From the NCBI GenBank assembly GCA_031274035.1, contig JAISQR010000176.1, positions 1-42,065 on the forward strand: a stretch of DNA of 42,065 bases. The letters run 5' to 3'. Of this stretch, positions 24,927 to 32,556 are shown one piece after another. The translations under genes and the position numbers were made by a program. Each line of letters starts with the position of its first letter. Positions within the stretch are counted from its first letter, which is position 1. This DNA comes from Treponema sp. (lineage in GTDB: Bacteria > Spirochaetota > Spirochaetia > Treponematales > Breznakiellaceae). Under the pieces are notes generated by a model. That model was given only the letters and a program-made list of their open reading frames with translations, had not been told where the DNA came from and ran no database searches.

Positions 24927-25805
24927 TTAACCCTTTATTGATCCCGCCATTACGCCTTTTATAAAGTATTTCTGTAAAAACGGATAAACGCAGAGTATGG
25001 GAAAGGTAGAAAATATTATTGCCGCCATTTTTACCCCCTGGGGAGGGATAAGAAAAGCCTCCCCCATCATTGAGGAGTCCCCTACGCCGCCCTGGGATAA
25101 TATGACGATCTGGCGCAGCAACACCTGGATAGTCCATTTAGCCGAATTATTGATATACAGTATGACGTTCATAAAGGTATTCCAGTGCGCGACCGCATAG
25201 AACAGGGTAAACGTCGCGATGGCGGGCATGGACAGGGGGATAACGATGCGTATGAGGATTCCCAAATCGTTGGCCCCATCCAGTTTTGCCGATTCCTCAA
25301 GGCTTACGGGAACTTCCTGAAAAAAATTTTTCATTAAGATCAGGTTAAACGCGTTAACGGCGGTGGGGATAACCAGGGAGGCCCAGGAATTAAGAAGGCC
25401 GGTGGCCCTGACCACGATATAAGTGGGGATCATGCCGCCGTTAAAGAGCATGGTAAAGGTAACAAAAAACATAAGCCCATGCCGGCCCATGATGCGCTTG
25501 TGGGCCAGCGGCCATGCCATAAGAACGGTAAGAACAATATTGACCATCGTTCCGACAATCGTAATATATATGGTTATAAGGAGCGCCCGGGGCATGGTTG
25601 GAGTAGAAAGAATATAACGGTAGGAATCCAGCGTCGGCTCACGGGGCCACAGGAGCAGGGGGTTTAAAGCGTTTTCACGGGCCGAAGCGAGGGAACCGGC
25701 AAGGATGTTGCAGAAAGGCAGCAGGGTAATCAGGGCAAACAAAAACAAAATAATATGAATGACAACATCGGCTATCCGGGAACCGGGGGTGCTATTCTTT
25801 ACCAT
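24927..25805 (-). CDS. Sugar ABC transporter permease, YtcP/LplC type (set 2)
   Basis: At 292 residues it is the same length as the set 1 copy and similar throughout (EESAKLDGANDLGILIRIVI in the EAA loop; end YFIKGVMAGSIKG). Its ATG directly follows the TAA stop of the LplB gene (TAAATG), with GAGGAGGG upstream inside that gene. A CGAAAAC/GTTTTCG hairpin (24888-24906) separates it from the binding-protein gene and could tune relative expression. Confidence 0.92.
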   Translation of the reverse strand: MVKNSTPGSRIADVVIHIILFLFALITLLPFCNILAGSLASARENALNPLLLWPREPTLDSYRYILSTPTMPRALLITIYITIVGTMVNIVLTVLMAWPLAHKRIMGRHGLMFFVTFTMLFNGGMIPTYIVVRATGLLNSWASLVIPTAVNAFNLILMKNFFQEVPVSLEESAKLDGANDLGILIRIVIPLSMPAIATFTLFYAVAHWNTFMNVILYINNSAKWTIQVLLRQIVILSQGGVGDSSMMGEAFLIPPQGVKMAAIIFSTFPILCVYPFLQKYFIKGVMAGSIKG

Positions 25806-26759
25806 TTAAAAGATACCCTCCTCTCCCGCTTTTTTCGCGATTCTATCGGCGCTTACCACCAGAATAAATCCCACTACCGACTTGAAAAGCCCTACCGCGG
25901 CGGCATAGCTGAGTTGGCCGTTGGTAATGCCGGTATTGTATACATAGGTATCAAACACCTCACTAACTGTCCGGTTCATCTCATTCTGCATGTTGTATAT
26001 CTGATCAAAGCTGGAATCGATGATGCTGCCCAGCCTGAGTATAAACATAGTGATAATAACGGGTTTTATAGAAGGAAGGGTGATATGCCAGAGCTGCTGC
26101 AAACGGTTGGCCCCGTCTATACGGGCGGCTTCGTACTGTTCCATATCCACCCCGCTTAAAGCCGCAAGATACACGATGGTTCCCCAGCCGGTTTCCTTCC
26201 ACATGGATTGGCCTACAATCATAGGACGGAACATGCCTTCGCTTGCCAAAAAATTGACCGCCGGAAAGCCCATAGCCTTTATAATCTCATTTACAACGCC
26301 TCCGGCGGAGGTAAACATCACATAAGAAAGCCCCGCCACCACAACCCAGGACAGAAAATGGGGAAGATAAGTAACGGTTTGCACGAATTTCTTGAAATAA
26401 CGATTGCGGACTTCGTTAAGCAGAAGGGCAAAAAGAATAGGCGTTGGAAAATTGAACAGAATATTGAGGAGGGATAGAGTCAGTGTATTAGAAAAAAGCT
26501 GCAAAAAGGTAGAATCGCCAAAAAACCGCCGGAAATGCTCAAGCCCAACCCACTTGCTGCCCCAGTAACCCAGGAAGGGGCGGTAATTCTTAAATGCCAG
26601 GGACAGCCCGAACATGGGGCCGTACTTATAAACAGTAAAGAAGACCAGCCCTGGAATCAGCATAAAATAGAGCCAGCGATCCTTTAGGAAATTAATTTTT
26701 ACAAGCTGCCCCCTCTTTTTGGCCTTATAAGATTTCAGATCTAATCCGCTATAAGACAA
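25806..26759 (-). CDS. Sugar ABC transporter permease, LplB type (set 2)
   Basis: The protein has 317 residues if translation starts at the TTG at 26759, which has AAGGAGG eight bases upstream and gives the same length as the set 1 copy. An ATG at 26891 would add 44 residues without family support. The first helix region KDRWLYFMLIPGLVFFTVYK and the EAA loop DMEQYEAARIDGANRLQQLW match the first copy. It appears to be the first gene of the long operon running down to 16571. The sequence upstream is A/T-rich and contains a TTGACG (on the minus strand near 26851) but no well-spaced -10 that I could settle on. Confidence 0.88.
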   Translation of the reverse strand: MSYSGLDLKSYKAKKRGQLVKINFLKDRWLYFMLIPGLVFFTVYKYGPMFGLSLAFKNYRPFLGYWGSKWVGLEHFRRFFGDSTFLQLFSNTLTLSLLNILFNFPTPILFALLLNEVRNRYFKKFVQTVTYLPHFLSWVVVAGLSYVMFTSAGGVVNEIIKAMGFPAVNFLASEGMFRPMIVGQSMWKETGWGTIVYLAALSGVDMEQYEAARIDGANRLQQLWHITLPSIKPVIITMFILRLGSIIDSSFDQIYNMQNEMNRTVSEVFDTYVYNTGITNGQLSYAAAVGLFKSVVGFILVVSADRIAKKAGEEGIF

Positions 26760-27079
26760 CTCATTTTCCTCCTTCAGCATTAAAACTAAAAAAAACATTT
26801 CATTATTAAAACTGTATTTTATAATAGACCATTTTTTCATAAAAAAAACGTCAACATTTTTCATTTTTCCGCACATTTTACCGCCGCTCATAAATGAACT
26901 GCCTCGTATTTAAAGAGGATTTCCCAAAACTTCAGTTTTTGGGAAATCCTCTAAAGGCTAAACTTGACCCGCAATTCAAGATGAGATTACCTAACACCTA
27001 AGAATTTTTATCCGCGGATTAACTCAAACCAATGAACAAAATCCGTGTTAATCGGTGTAATCCGTGGACTTTTTATTCC
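26760..27079. other. Gene-free region: operon leader, hairpin and repeats
   Basis: 26760-26890 is A/T-rich leader of the sugar operon. 26914-26952 is a 15-bp hairpin (GAGGATTTCCCAAAA / TTTTGGGAAATCCTC), the strongest of a hairpin family found also near 3391, 9368, 33410 and 34862; it may act as a transcription barrier. CTTGACCCGCAATT at 26963-26976 recurs at 29979 and 34803. 27008-27068 carries a CCGCGGATTAAC...TCCGTGTTAATCGGTGTAATCCG repeat typical of interspersed non-coding elements. No gene is seen. Confidence 0.6.
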
Positions 27080-27159
27080 CTTCCCCGCCTTTACGCCCCT
27101 TGCCGGTTGTTTTCTTTTCGCACATTTCGTGTTTTTCGCGGTTAAAAGTAAAACCGCTG
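27080..27159. repeat. Right-end fragment of the TTTTACTTTTA repeat family
   Basis: The sequence TTTTCTTTTCGCACATTTCG, then TGTTTTTCGCGGTTAAAAG and TAAAACCGCTG, matches the right ends of the full copies at 15388-15613 and 30486-30831. The left part is missing or replaced by a different repeat. Confidence 0.65.
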
Positions 27160-27212
27160 AAAACCGCCGCGGCCGCCTTGATCATTTTTTGCAAATGTTG
27201 TAATATAATTTT

Positions 27213-27329
27213 GCCCCGTAGCCAGGAACCATGCGGGTAACCGCCGCCCAACCCCGCCAGGTCCGGAAGGAAGCAACGGTAAGCGGTTGGCTGCTGCGCC
27301 GTGAATTCCCTGGTTACGGGGTTTTTTTT
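27213..27329 (+). ncRNA. ffs: Signal recognition particle RNA (4.5S type)
   Basis: This is the small bacterial SRP RNA of about 109 bases. The ends GCCCCGTAGCCAGG and CCTGGTTACGGGG pair into the long closing helix. The Ffh-binding apical region is clear: CCAGGTCCGGAAGGAAGCAA followed by CGGTAA (about 27257-27283), with a GGAA tetraloop flanked by CC/GG. There is no Alu domain. The T8 run at 27322-27329 serves as terminator. TATAAT at 27204-27209 lies at the right distance upstream of the 5' end; the -35 is weak. It lies just before dnaX-ybaB-recR, a common bacterial arrangement. Confidence 0.95.
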
Positions 27330-27355
27330 GTTTCCGCTTGGATGTATATTAGATT

Positions 27356-28882
27356 ATGGCCTATGAAGTTACCGCCACAAGGCGGCGTCCAAAAACCTTT
27401 GATGAACTGGCAGGACAGGAATTTGTTGCGGCCACGCTGAAAAATTCCCTGGAAACCGGGCGCATTGCTCATGCCTACCTTTTTTCAGGACCCCGCGGCT
27501 GCGGCAAAACCAGCGCCGCCCGTATTCTCGCGCGTTCCCTCAACTGTGAAAAGGGGCCTACCGCAATTCCCTGCGGAGTATGCTCAAACTGTATTGAGAT
27601 CAGCAGGGGGGCCAGTCTTGATGTTATAGAAATAGACGGGGCTTCCAATACCGGCGTCAACGATGTCCGGCAGATCAAGGATGAGGTCCTCTTCCCCCCC
27701 AATTCAGGGCGTTACAAGGTATACATCATAGACGAAGTGCACATGCTCTCCACAAACGCCTTCAATGCGCTCCTTAAAACCATTGAAGAACCGCCGCCCT
27801 ACATTGTCTTTATCTTTGCCACTACCGAACTGCACAAGGTGCCCGCAACCATCAAGAGCCGTTGTCAGCAGTTCAATTTCCGCCTTATTGCGCTGGAAAC
27901 TATTGCCGCCATCCTGCGGGACACCTGTGTAGAAATGGGGATAGAAGCCGAGGAAGAAGCCCTGGTCTGGATAGCCAAGGAATCTACCGGCAGTATGAGG
28001 GATGCGTATACGCTCTTTGATCAGGTAGCATCCTTTTCCGGCGGGTATATCACTTCCGCTCTGATTCGGGAAAAGCTCGGCCTTGTCGGTCTTGACATGC
28101 TGAACAGCCTGGCCGAAGCCTGTATTCTGGGCAATACGGCGGCGGCCTTTAATCAAACAGGAGATATACTCTCAAACGGTGTATCTATTGAACAGTTCGT
28201 TATAGACTTTGCCGAATACTACCATAATATCCTCTTTATCAAGGCAGGCATCACCCGAGAGTCGATACTGGGTTACAGTCCCAGCCGTTTCTCCGCAAAT
28301 GTCCTGGGCGCCCTTGATCCTATCCGCATTGAGGAAGCCCTGGATATGCTCCTCAGACTCTACCGCGATATAAAAATTTCCCTGTCCCCGCGCTTTGAGC
28401 TTGAACTTGTTATCGCCAGGCTCTGTTCCCTTACGCAGTGGGTTTCCCCGCTGGAATTGCGGAACGCGATAACCGCGGCCAGGGAATCTTTAGAGAGAGG
28501 CGTTCCGGCGGGCGGGCCTTCTTTTCAGGCGCCCCCGCCGGGCAGCTATGCCGAAACAACACAGCCCGGGGAAAACAGAGCGGACACGGGGACGCAGCCT
28601 GAACAGAGAGAAGGGCCGGCGCGGAATGTTCCGGGGGCCAAGGGGAGCCTCGTTGAAGGCTTTGACCGGTATATGGCCCAACGGGGTTCAGAAAACGGCG
28701 GAGAGGCGGCAGAAGATCGCAGGCCGCATACCGTACAGGATAGCAATATCCTGCCCACGCTTTCAGGTAATGTACCTAAACCAGCTATGCCGGGAATGAC
28801 GCCGGAACTTGAAAGGGTGCTCCGCATATTCCCCGGTATAATTGTAGAAAATAAACAGAACAATAAGGAAACGAGGGTATGA
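27356..28882 (+). CDS. dnaX: DNA polymerase III subunits gamma/tau (DnaX)
   Basis: The 508-residue clamp-loader ATPase has Walker A GPRGCGKTS at 45-53, zinc ligands C64, C73, C76 and C79, Walker B with IIDEVH (D126/E127), and the sensor/arginine-finger SRC motif at 168-170. Domain III ends near 365, followed by a Pro/Gly/Glu-rich linker and a short final segment (ELERVLRIFPGIIVE). It is shorter than E. coli tau (643) and longer than gamma (431); I see no A-run slippery site for frameshifting. TATATT at 27345-27350 ends five bases before the ATG and there is no Shine-Dalgarno, so the mRNA may be leaderless. The gene starts 26 bases after the SRP RNA terminator. Confidence 0.95.
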   Translation: MAYEVTATRRRPKTFDELAGQEFVAATLKNSLETGRIAHAYLFSGPRGCGKTSAARILARSLNCEKGPTAIPCGVCSNCIEISRGASLDVIEIDGASNTGVNDVRQIKDEVLFPPNSGRYKVYIIDEVHMLSTNAFNALLKTIEEPPPYIVFIFATTELHKVPATIKSRCQQFNFRLIALETIAAILRDTCVEMGIEAEEEALVWIAKESTGSMRDAYTLFDQVASFSGGYITSALIREKLGLVGLDMLNSLAEACILGNTAAAFNQTGDILSNGVSIEQFVIDFAEYYHNILFIKAGITRESILGYSPSRFSANVLGALDPIRIEEALDMLLRLYRDIKISLSPRFELELVIARLCSLTQWVSPLELRNAITAARESLERGVPAGGPSFQAPPPGSYAETTQPGENRADTGTQPEQREGPARNVPGAKGSLVEGFDRYMAQRGSENGGEAAEDRRPHTVQDSNILPTLSGNVPKPAMPGMTPELERVLRIFPGIIVENKQNNKETRV

Positions 28883-29196
28883 ATTTCAATCCTTTGGATA
28901 TGCTGAAAAATATCCAGAAGCTACAGGAAGAGATGGGTTCGGTACAGCAGCAGCTTGCCAAGGTCATTGTTACGGGAACGGCGGGCGGCGGAATGATCGA
29001 AATAGATATGAACGGGAAAATGGAGCTTACCGCTATTAGAATAAGCCAGGATACGATGGATATGCGGGATAAGGATATGCTTGAGGATCTGATTAAAGCA
29101 GCCCATAACCAGGCTTACGAGAAAGCGCGTTCTCTGGCAACGCAGGAAATAAGCAAGGCAGGGGGGATTCTACCCAATCTCATGGGGGGATTATGA
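28879..29196 (+). CDS. ybaB: YbaB/EbfC nucleoid-associated protein
   Basis: This 105-residue protein has the YbaB pattern: NPLDMLKNIQKLQEEMGSVQQQLAK helix, then VTGTAGGGMIEIDMNGKMEL and the helix with DLIKAAHNQAYEKARSLATQE. It is a small dimeric DNA-binding protein. The ATG overlaps the dnaX stop (ATGA), and its own stop overlaps the recR start in the same way, so the three genes are translationally coupled. Confidence 0.95.
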   Translation: MNFNPLDMLKNIQKLQEEMGSVQQQLAKVIVTGTAGGGMIEIDMNGKMELTAIRISQDTMDMRDKDMLEDLIKAAHNQAYEKARSLATQEISKAGGILPNLMGGL

Positions 29197-29780
29197 ATGC
29201 CCTTGACCGGCTTACGGCCCTCCTTGCAAGGCTGCCGGGAATAGGCAAGAAAACTGCCGCCCGCCTCTGCTACTATATGCTGGATGCCGATCCCGCCTAC
29301 ACAACAGCCTTGGTAAACGAACTCAGCGGTCTGCGTGAAGCTATTCATCAGTGCTCGCTCTGCGGCAACTATACCGAAATCGACCCCTGCCCCATCTGTA
29401 CGGATCCCGACCGCGACCGAAACCTTATCTGTGTGGTAGAAAAACCCCAGGATGTAAGGATCATTGAGGAAGCAAGGGAATTCCGCGGCCTCTTTTTCGT
29501 GCTGGGCGGTCTTATTGCACCCCTGGAAGGTATAGGACCCGGTGATCTCGGCATAGACCGGCTTATAAACAGGGTCCGCGGCGAAGGTATACGCGAACTT
29601 ATCCTTGCCATGAACCCTACTGTTGAAGGGGACACAACGGCCCTCTATCTGCAAAAAGTGCTCGTCGGCCTCCCAGTTGAGATCAGCCGCCTGGCTTCGG
29701 GCCTTCCTGTAGGGGGAGACCTTGAGTACACGGATCGCCTTACCTTATCGCGCAGCTTCCGCGGACGGACAAAACTGTAG
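29193..29780 (+). CDS. recR: Recombination mediator RecR
   Basis: The 195 residues have the full RecR layout: helix-hairpin-helix LPGIGKKTAAR (14-24), a zinc finger with C54, C57, C66 and C69, a Toprim domain starting near 77 (LICVVEKPQDVRIIEE), and C-terminal ISRLASGLPVGGDLEYTDRLTL. It works with RecF and RecO to load RecA on gapped DNA. The start overlaps ybaB by four bases. Confidence 0.96.
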   Translation: MNALDRLTALLARLPGIGKKTAARLCYYMLDADPAYTTALVNELSGLREAIHQCSLCGNYTEIDPCPICTDPDRDRNLICVVEKPQDVRIIEEAREFRGLFFVLGGLIAPLEGIGPGDLGIDRLINRVRGEGIRELILAMNPTVEGDTTALYLQKVLVGLPVEISRLASGLPVGGDLEYTDRLTLSRSFRGRTKL

Positions 29781-30485
29781 CATATAAGCTCCTAAGATAA
29801 GGGACACCCGAAAAAGCGTGCGAAAGCATGTTCCGCCTGCTAAAGTAACACTTACAGGCCCCGCCCCATAAACGCCCGCGAACTGGTGAGCGGGTTCATC
29901 CGCGTATCTTTCACGGCGTGGGGCCCAGAAAAACCCTTTGTAAGAATAACGTTACAGGCCCCGCGGCAGAGCCCTAAACTTGACCCGCAATTCGACGATT
30001 GATTACCTGTCTTTTAGGAAGAATTTAACCGCCAAGAGCACATCGAACCGCGAACCGCGAACCTTCGGTTCGATGGTTCGATGGTTCGCGGACACAAAGG
30101 ACACCGATAGAAGCACGCGGGAGCGTGTTACCAGTTAAAGGCAGCACAGTGGGCGCCCCATCGGAGGTTACAGTGCTGAGAGAAGGCTGAAAGGGCGTAA
30201 AGATGATCATGCAGGAACAAGAAAAAACCGCTAAAAAGTATTGTATTGCGCCTATGAAATTCATTCATATACGAACTTACCGGTATTTCTCCGGGGGTTT
30301 TTATTCAATTTCAATACAAAACGGTTGAAAGACGGGGTACGGAGGGTTGCCCTCCAAGTTTTCTTCCCTTAGTGCCCGCAGACCATAGGTCTGATGTGCC
30401 TCGGAACCCCTGGGTGCTTTTGTGGTAAAATTTCTTCGTTCTTGGTTATTCGTTCTTACGTTATGGGTCAAGATTAGGGCAGAGC
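29781..30485. other. Gene-free region of interspersed repeats
   Basis: No convincing gene is present. TTACAGGCCCCGC occurs twice (about 29850 and 29951). CTTGACCCGCAATT is at 29979. From 30021 a repeat-family block (GAATTTAACCGCCAAGAGCAC) leads into a nested palindrome of CGAACC/GGTTCG units at 30044-30088, three on each side of a TTC loop. A run AGGGTTGCCCTCC near 30347 recurs near 30670 inside the next repeat. Open frames here lack start signals and family resemblance. Confidence 0.6.
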
Positions 30486-30831
30486 CAGCGGTTTTACTTT
30501 TAAGAAATTTAACCGCGAAAGGCGAGAAAAGACATGAAAAAGGAAAGTGCGCTGCTTCCAAGTACCGCGAAAATACCCAAATTTGAAGAAATTTAACCGC
30601 TAAGTACACATCGAACCGCGAACCTTCGGTTAGATGGTTCGCGAACACAAAGGAAGGACGGAGTCCAGAGGGTTGCCCTCCCATTCTTCTTCCCTTTAAG
30701 TTTGGGTCAAGAATAATGCTCTGCCTCCCCCGCATGAGCGGGTTCTTGGGCTCGCCATTCTTTTTCTTCCCTTCGCGGTTGTTTTCTTTTCGTACATTTC
30801 GTGTTTTTCGCGGTTAAAAGTAAAATTGCTG
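30486..30831. repeat. Interspersed repeat with terminal inverted repeats, full copy 2
   Basis: The left end CAGCGGTTTTACTTTTA and the right end (complement of CAGCAATTTTACTTTTA) are near-mirror images. The left half (GAAAGTGCGCTGCTTCCAAG, ACCGCGAAAATACCC, GAAGAAATTTAACCGC) is nearly identical to copy 1 at 15388. About 120 extra bases in the centre carry a CGAACC hairpin and an AGGGTTGCCCTCC segment. It lies just before the flavodoxin promoter. Confidence 0.75.
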
Positions 30832-30849
30832 CCTGCCTATTACTTACTA

Positions 30850-30878
30850 TTGACAAATCATTGTTAGAATTGTATAAC
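30850..30878 (+). promoter_or_regulatory. Flavodoxin promoter
   Basis: A consensus-like sigma-70 promoter: TTGACA (30850-30855), a 17-base spacer and TATAAC (30873-30878), about 42 bases before the TTG start. It is the best promoter in the window. Confidence 0.85.
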
Positions 30879-30919
30879 ATAAAGAGTAAGCTAAAACTAA
30901 CTTGCTGAAGGAGAAAAAC

Positions 30920-31348
30920 TTGAAAAAGGTATTAATTGTTTATTGGAGCGGTACGGGCAACACCGAAGTCATGGCAAAACAGGTTGCCAAAGGGGTAAGC
31001 GATGCCGGAGCGGAGCTTGTTTTAAAAAAGGCGGCGGAAGCAACGGCAGGGATGGTTAAAGAGGCGGCTGCCCTGGCCTTTGGCTGCCCCGCAATGGGCG
31101 CGGAAATTTTGGAAGAAGCGGAAATGGAACCCTTTGTAAGCGCTTTAAGCAAGGAGGAACTGGACGGAAAACCCTTGGGACTTTTTGGTTCCTATGATTG
31201 GGGAGACGGTCAGTGGATGCGGGATTGGGCGGAACGTATGAAAGCTATGGGCGCTCTGGTGGATGGAGAAGGGCTGATTACCCAACTTGCGCCAACAGAG
31301 GAAACATTGAATAAATGTTACGAATTGGGCAAACGGCTTGCGGGATGA
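30920..31348 (+). CDS. Flavodoxin
   Basis: The protein has 142 residues from a TTG start at 30920 with AAGGAG six bases upstream. KKVLIVYWSGTGNTEVMA carries the FMN phosphate loop (SGTGNTE, about 9-15). GCPAMGAEILEEAEMEPFV and LFGSYDWGDGQWMRDW are the two isoalloxazine-side loops of short-chain flavodoxins. It is a low-potential one-electron carrier used in place of ferredoxin. Its strong promoter suggests high expression. The DUF3793 gene downstream is a frequent neighbour of flavodoxin in anaerobes (from memory of the family). Confidence 0.93.
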   Translation: MKKVLIVYWSGTGNTEVMAKQVAKGVSDAGAELVLKKAAEATAGMVKEAAALAFGCPAMGAEILEEAEMEPFVSALSKEELDGKPLGLFGSYDWGDGQWMRDWAERMKAMGALVDGEGLITQLAPTEETLNKCYELGKRLAG

Positions 31349-31363
31349 CCGGTACATTGGTAT

Positions 31364-31506
31364 AGGAGTTTGTTGCGCTTCGCGCATAAAATGGTATAAA
31401 TATTCATAAATATGAATATTTATACCTTGCAAACTCCGAAAGTATGCCCCTTTATCGGGATTTTTTGCATGAATATGCAAAAAATCTACAAGTGCAACAG
31501 GCTGAT
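31364..31506 (+). repeat. MITE-like element, copy B (complete, 143 bp)
   Basis: Imperfect terminal inverted repeats AGGAGTTTGTTGCGCTT (31364-31380) and AAGTGCAACAGGCTGAT (31490-31506) bound two internal hairpins: GGTATAAATATTCAT with its complement (31393-31427), and TTTTTTGCAT/ATGCAAAAAA (about 31461-31484). No coding capacity. The left end closely matches the sequence at 41891, next to the transposase gene. It sits between flavodoxin and DUF3793. Confidence 0.8.
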
Positions 31507-31553
31507 AGCGGTTTTTGGGCAAAGCCCAGCACCCCGCAGGCTCATAGGAGCCG

Positions 31554-32276
31554 GTGAATACTTTGGAGAAATACGTGCAGACTGAAATTGAGCGGATTAT
31601 TATCAACTACTGTAGTCCGGTTTTGATGGGTTTCAAACCGGCCGCCTTATTTACGCTTCAATCGGAAAACTGTTTGGAGTGTTTATCCGGTATATTACCG
31701 CCGGATATAACTCTAATGGTTTTGCGGAAAAACGGGCATAGAATATCGGTAATCGTATTTGATAAACAGTTGCTTGAAAAGGCTATACTAAATGAAACAG
31801 TCCTGTCTCTGCTTAAGGGAATGGGGTATCCTGAAGAACACCTCAGCCGGAAGGTGGAGGATAAATCCAGCTTTCGGCTCCGGCGGGATACGCCGGTTGA
31901 TCCCTCTAGTGAGGATTCTATACCCCGCCCCTCTACAGCGGAAGCCGATTCGCCGATTTTCGTTTATCTGAACTGTCTAAAAAAGAAACTTGAAACATTT
32001 CAGCAATTTCCCCATGAAATTGGTTTTTTTCTTGGATATCCCATTGATGATGTCCTGGGCTTTGTGAAGCATAAGGGACAGAACTATAAACTCTGCGGTT
32101 ACTGGAAGGTGTACGGAAACATAGAAACGGCAAAAAATAATTTTTATTGCTATGAATTATGCCGGAAGTACATGAGCGCTTGGTTACAAAAAGGCGGTTT
32201 GAGCAGCCTGCGTAATTCTACAGCAACCCTTGGAGAGATCGTTGGGAATGCGGTTAGGGGAACTTCTGAAAACTGA
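31554..32276 (+). CDS. DUF3793 family protein
   Basis: The 240 residues, from a GTG start after TAGGAG, are recognised by INYCSPVLMGFKPAALFTL (about 17-36) and the C-terminal core FPHEIGFFLGYPIDDVLGFVKHKG (about 153-176), with YKLCGYWKVYGN and C-rich FYCYELCRKY following. These match DUF3793 (PF12672), common in clostridia. A polar, poorly conserved segment (about 105-135) splits the two halves. It is cytoplasmic and function is unknown; neighbouring flavodoxin suggests a redox or metal link. MITE-like elements lie directly on both sides, which hints at acquisition or rearrangement. Confidence 0.82.
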   Translation: MNTLEKYVQTEIERIIINYCSPVLMGFKPAALFTLQSENCLECLSGILPPDITLMVLRKNGHRISVIVFDKQLLEKAILNETVLSLLKGMGYPEEHLSRKVEDKSSFRLRRDTPVDPSSEDSIPRPSTAEADSPIFVYLNCLKKKLETFQQFPHEIGFFLGYPIDDVLGFVKHKGQNYKLCGYWKVYGNIETAKNNFYCYELCRKYMSAWLQKGGLSSLRNSTATLGEIVGNAVRGTSEN

Positions 32277-32307
32277 ATTTGCAGAGGTTCCTGAATATAG
32301 TTGACCG

Positions 32308-32399
32308 AGGAGTTTGTTGCGCTTCGCGCATAAAATCGTATAAAAATTTACTTTTGTGAATTTTTATACCTTGCAAACTCCGAAAGCAGCCTGTTGCAC
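32308..32399 (+). repeat. MITE-like element, copy C (shortened)
   Basis: It begins with the same AGGAGTTTGTTGCGCTTCGC end as copy B, then a GTATAAAAATT/AATTTTTATAC hairpin and CTTGCAAACTCCGAAAG. It finishes with AGCAGCCTGTTGCAC, which is the right terminal repeat in inverted orientation. The second hairpin is deleted, or two elements have fused. It lies 31 bases after the DUF3793 stop. Confidence 0.75.
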
Positions 32400-32519
32400 A
32401 TAAAGTTCCGCTCGTATAAGATAGGTTATACTGTATCCTTTTCGTCATACTTTGTCGATAGCCGCCCTGTTTTTGCCGCTGAACAGCGGTCAAATAGTCA
32501 TATTTCGTCAACTTACCTC

Positions 32520-32556
32520 TTGTAAATAGTTACTTATTTCTATATATTTGTTAGTA
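32520..32556 (+). promoter_or_regulatory. Promoter of the IclR-type regulator gene
   Basis: TTGTAA (32520-32525), 17 bases, TATATT (32543-32548). The first ATG of the gene (32557) begins eight bases after the -10 and has no Shine-Dalgarno, which fits a leaderless transcript and decides the start. Confidence 0.6.

Noticed and set aside
28400-28882. Programmed frameshift in dnaX
   Set aside because: No A-AAA-AAG type slippery run with a following hairpin was found in the linker region, so no gamma product is proposed.
30025-30735. Minus-strand open frames (79 and 144 codons) in the repeat region
   Set aside because: They run through interspersed repeats found elsewhere in non-coding positions and lack ribosome binding sites and recognisable domains.
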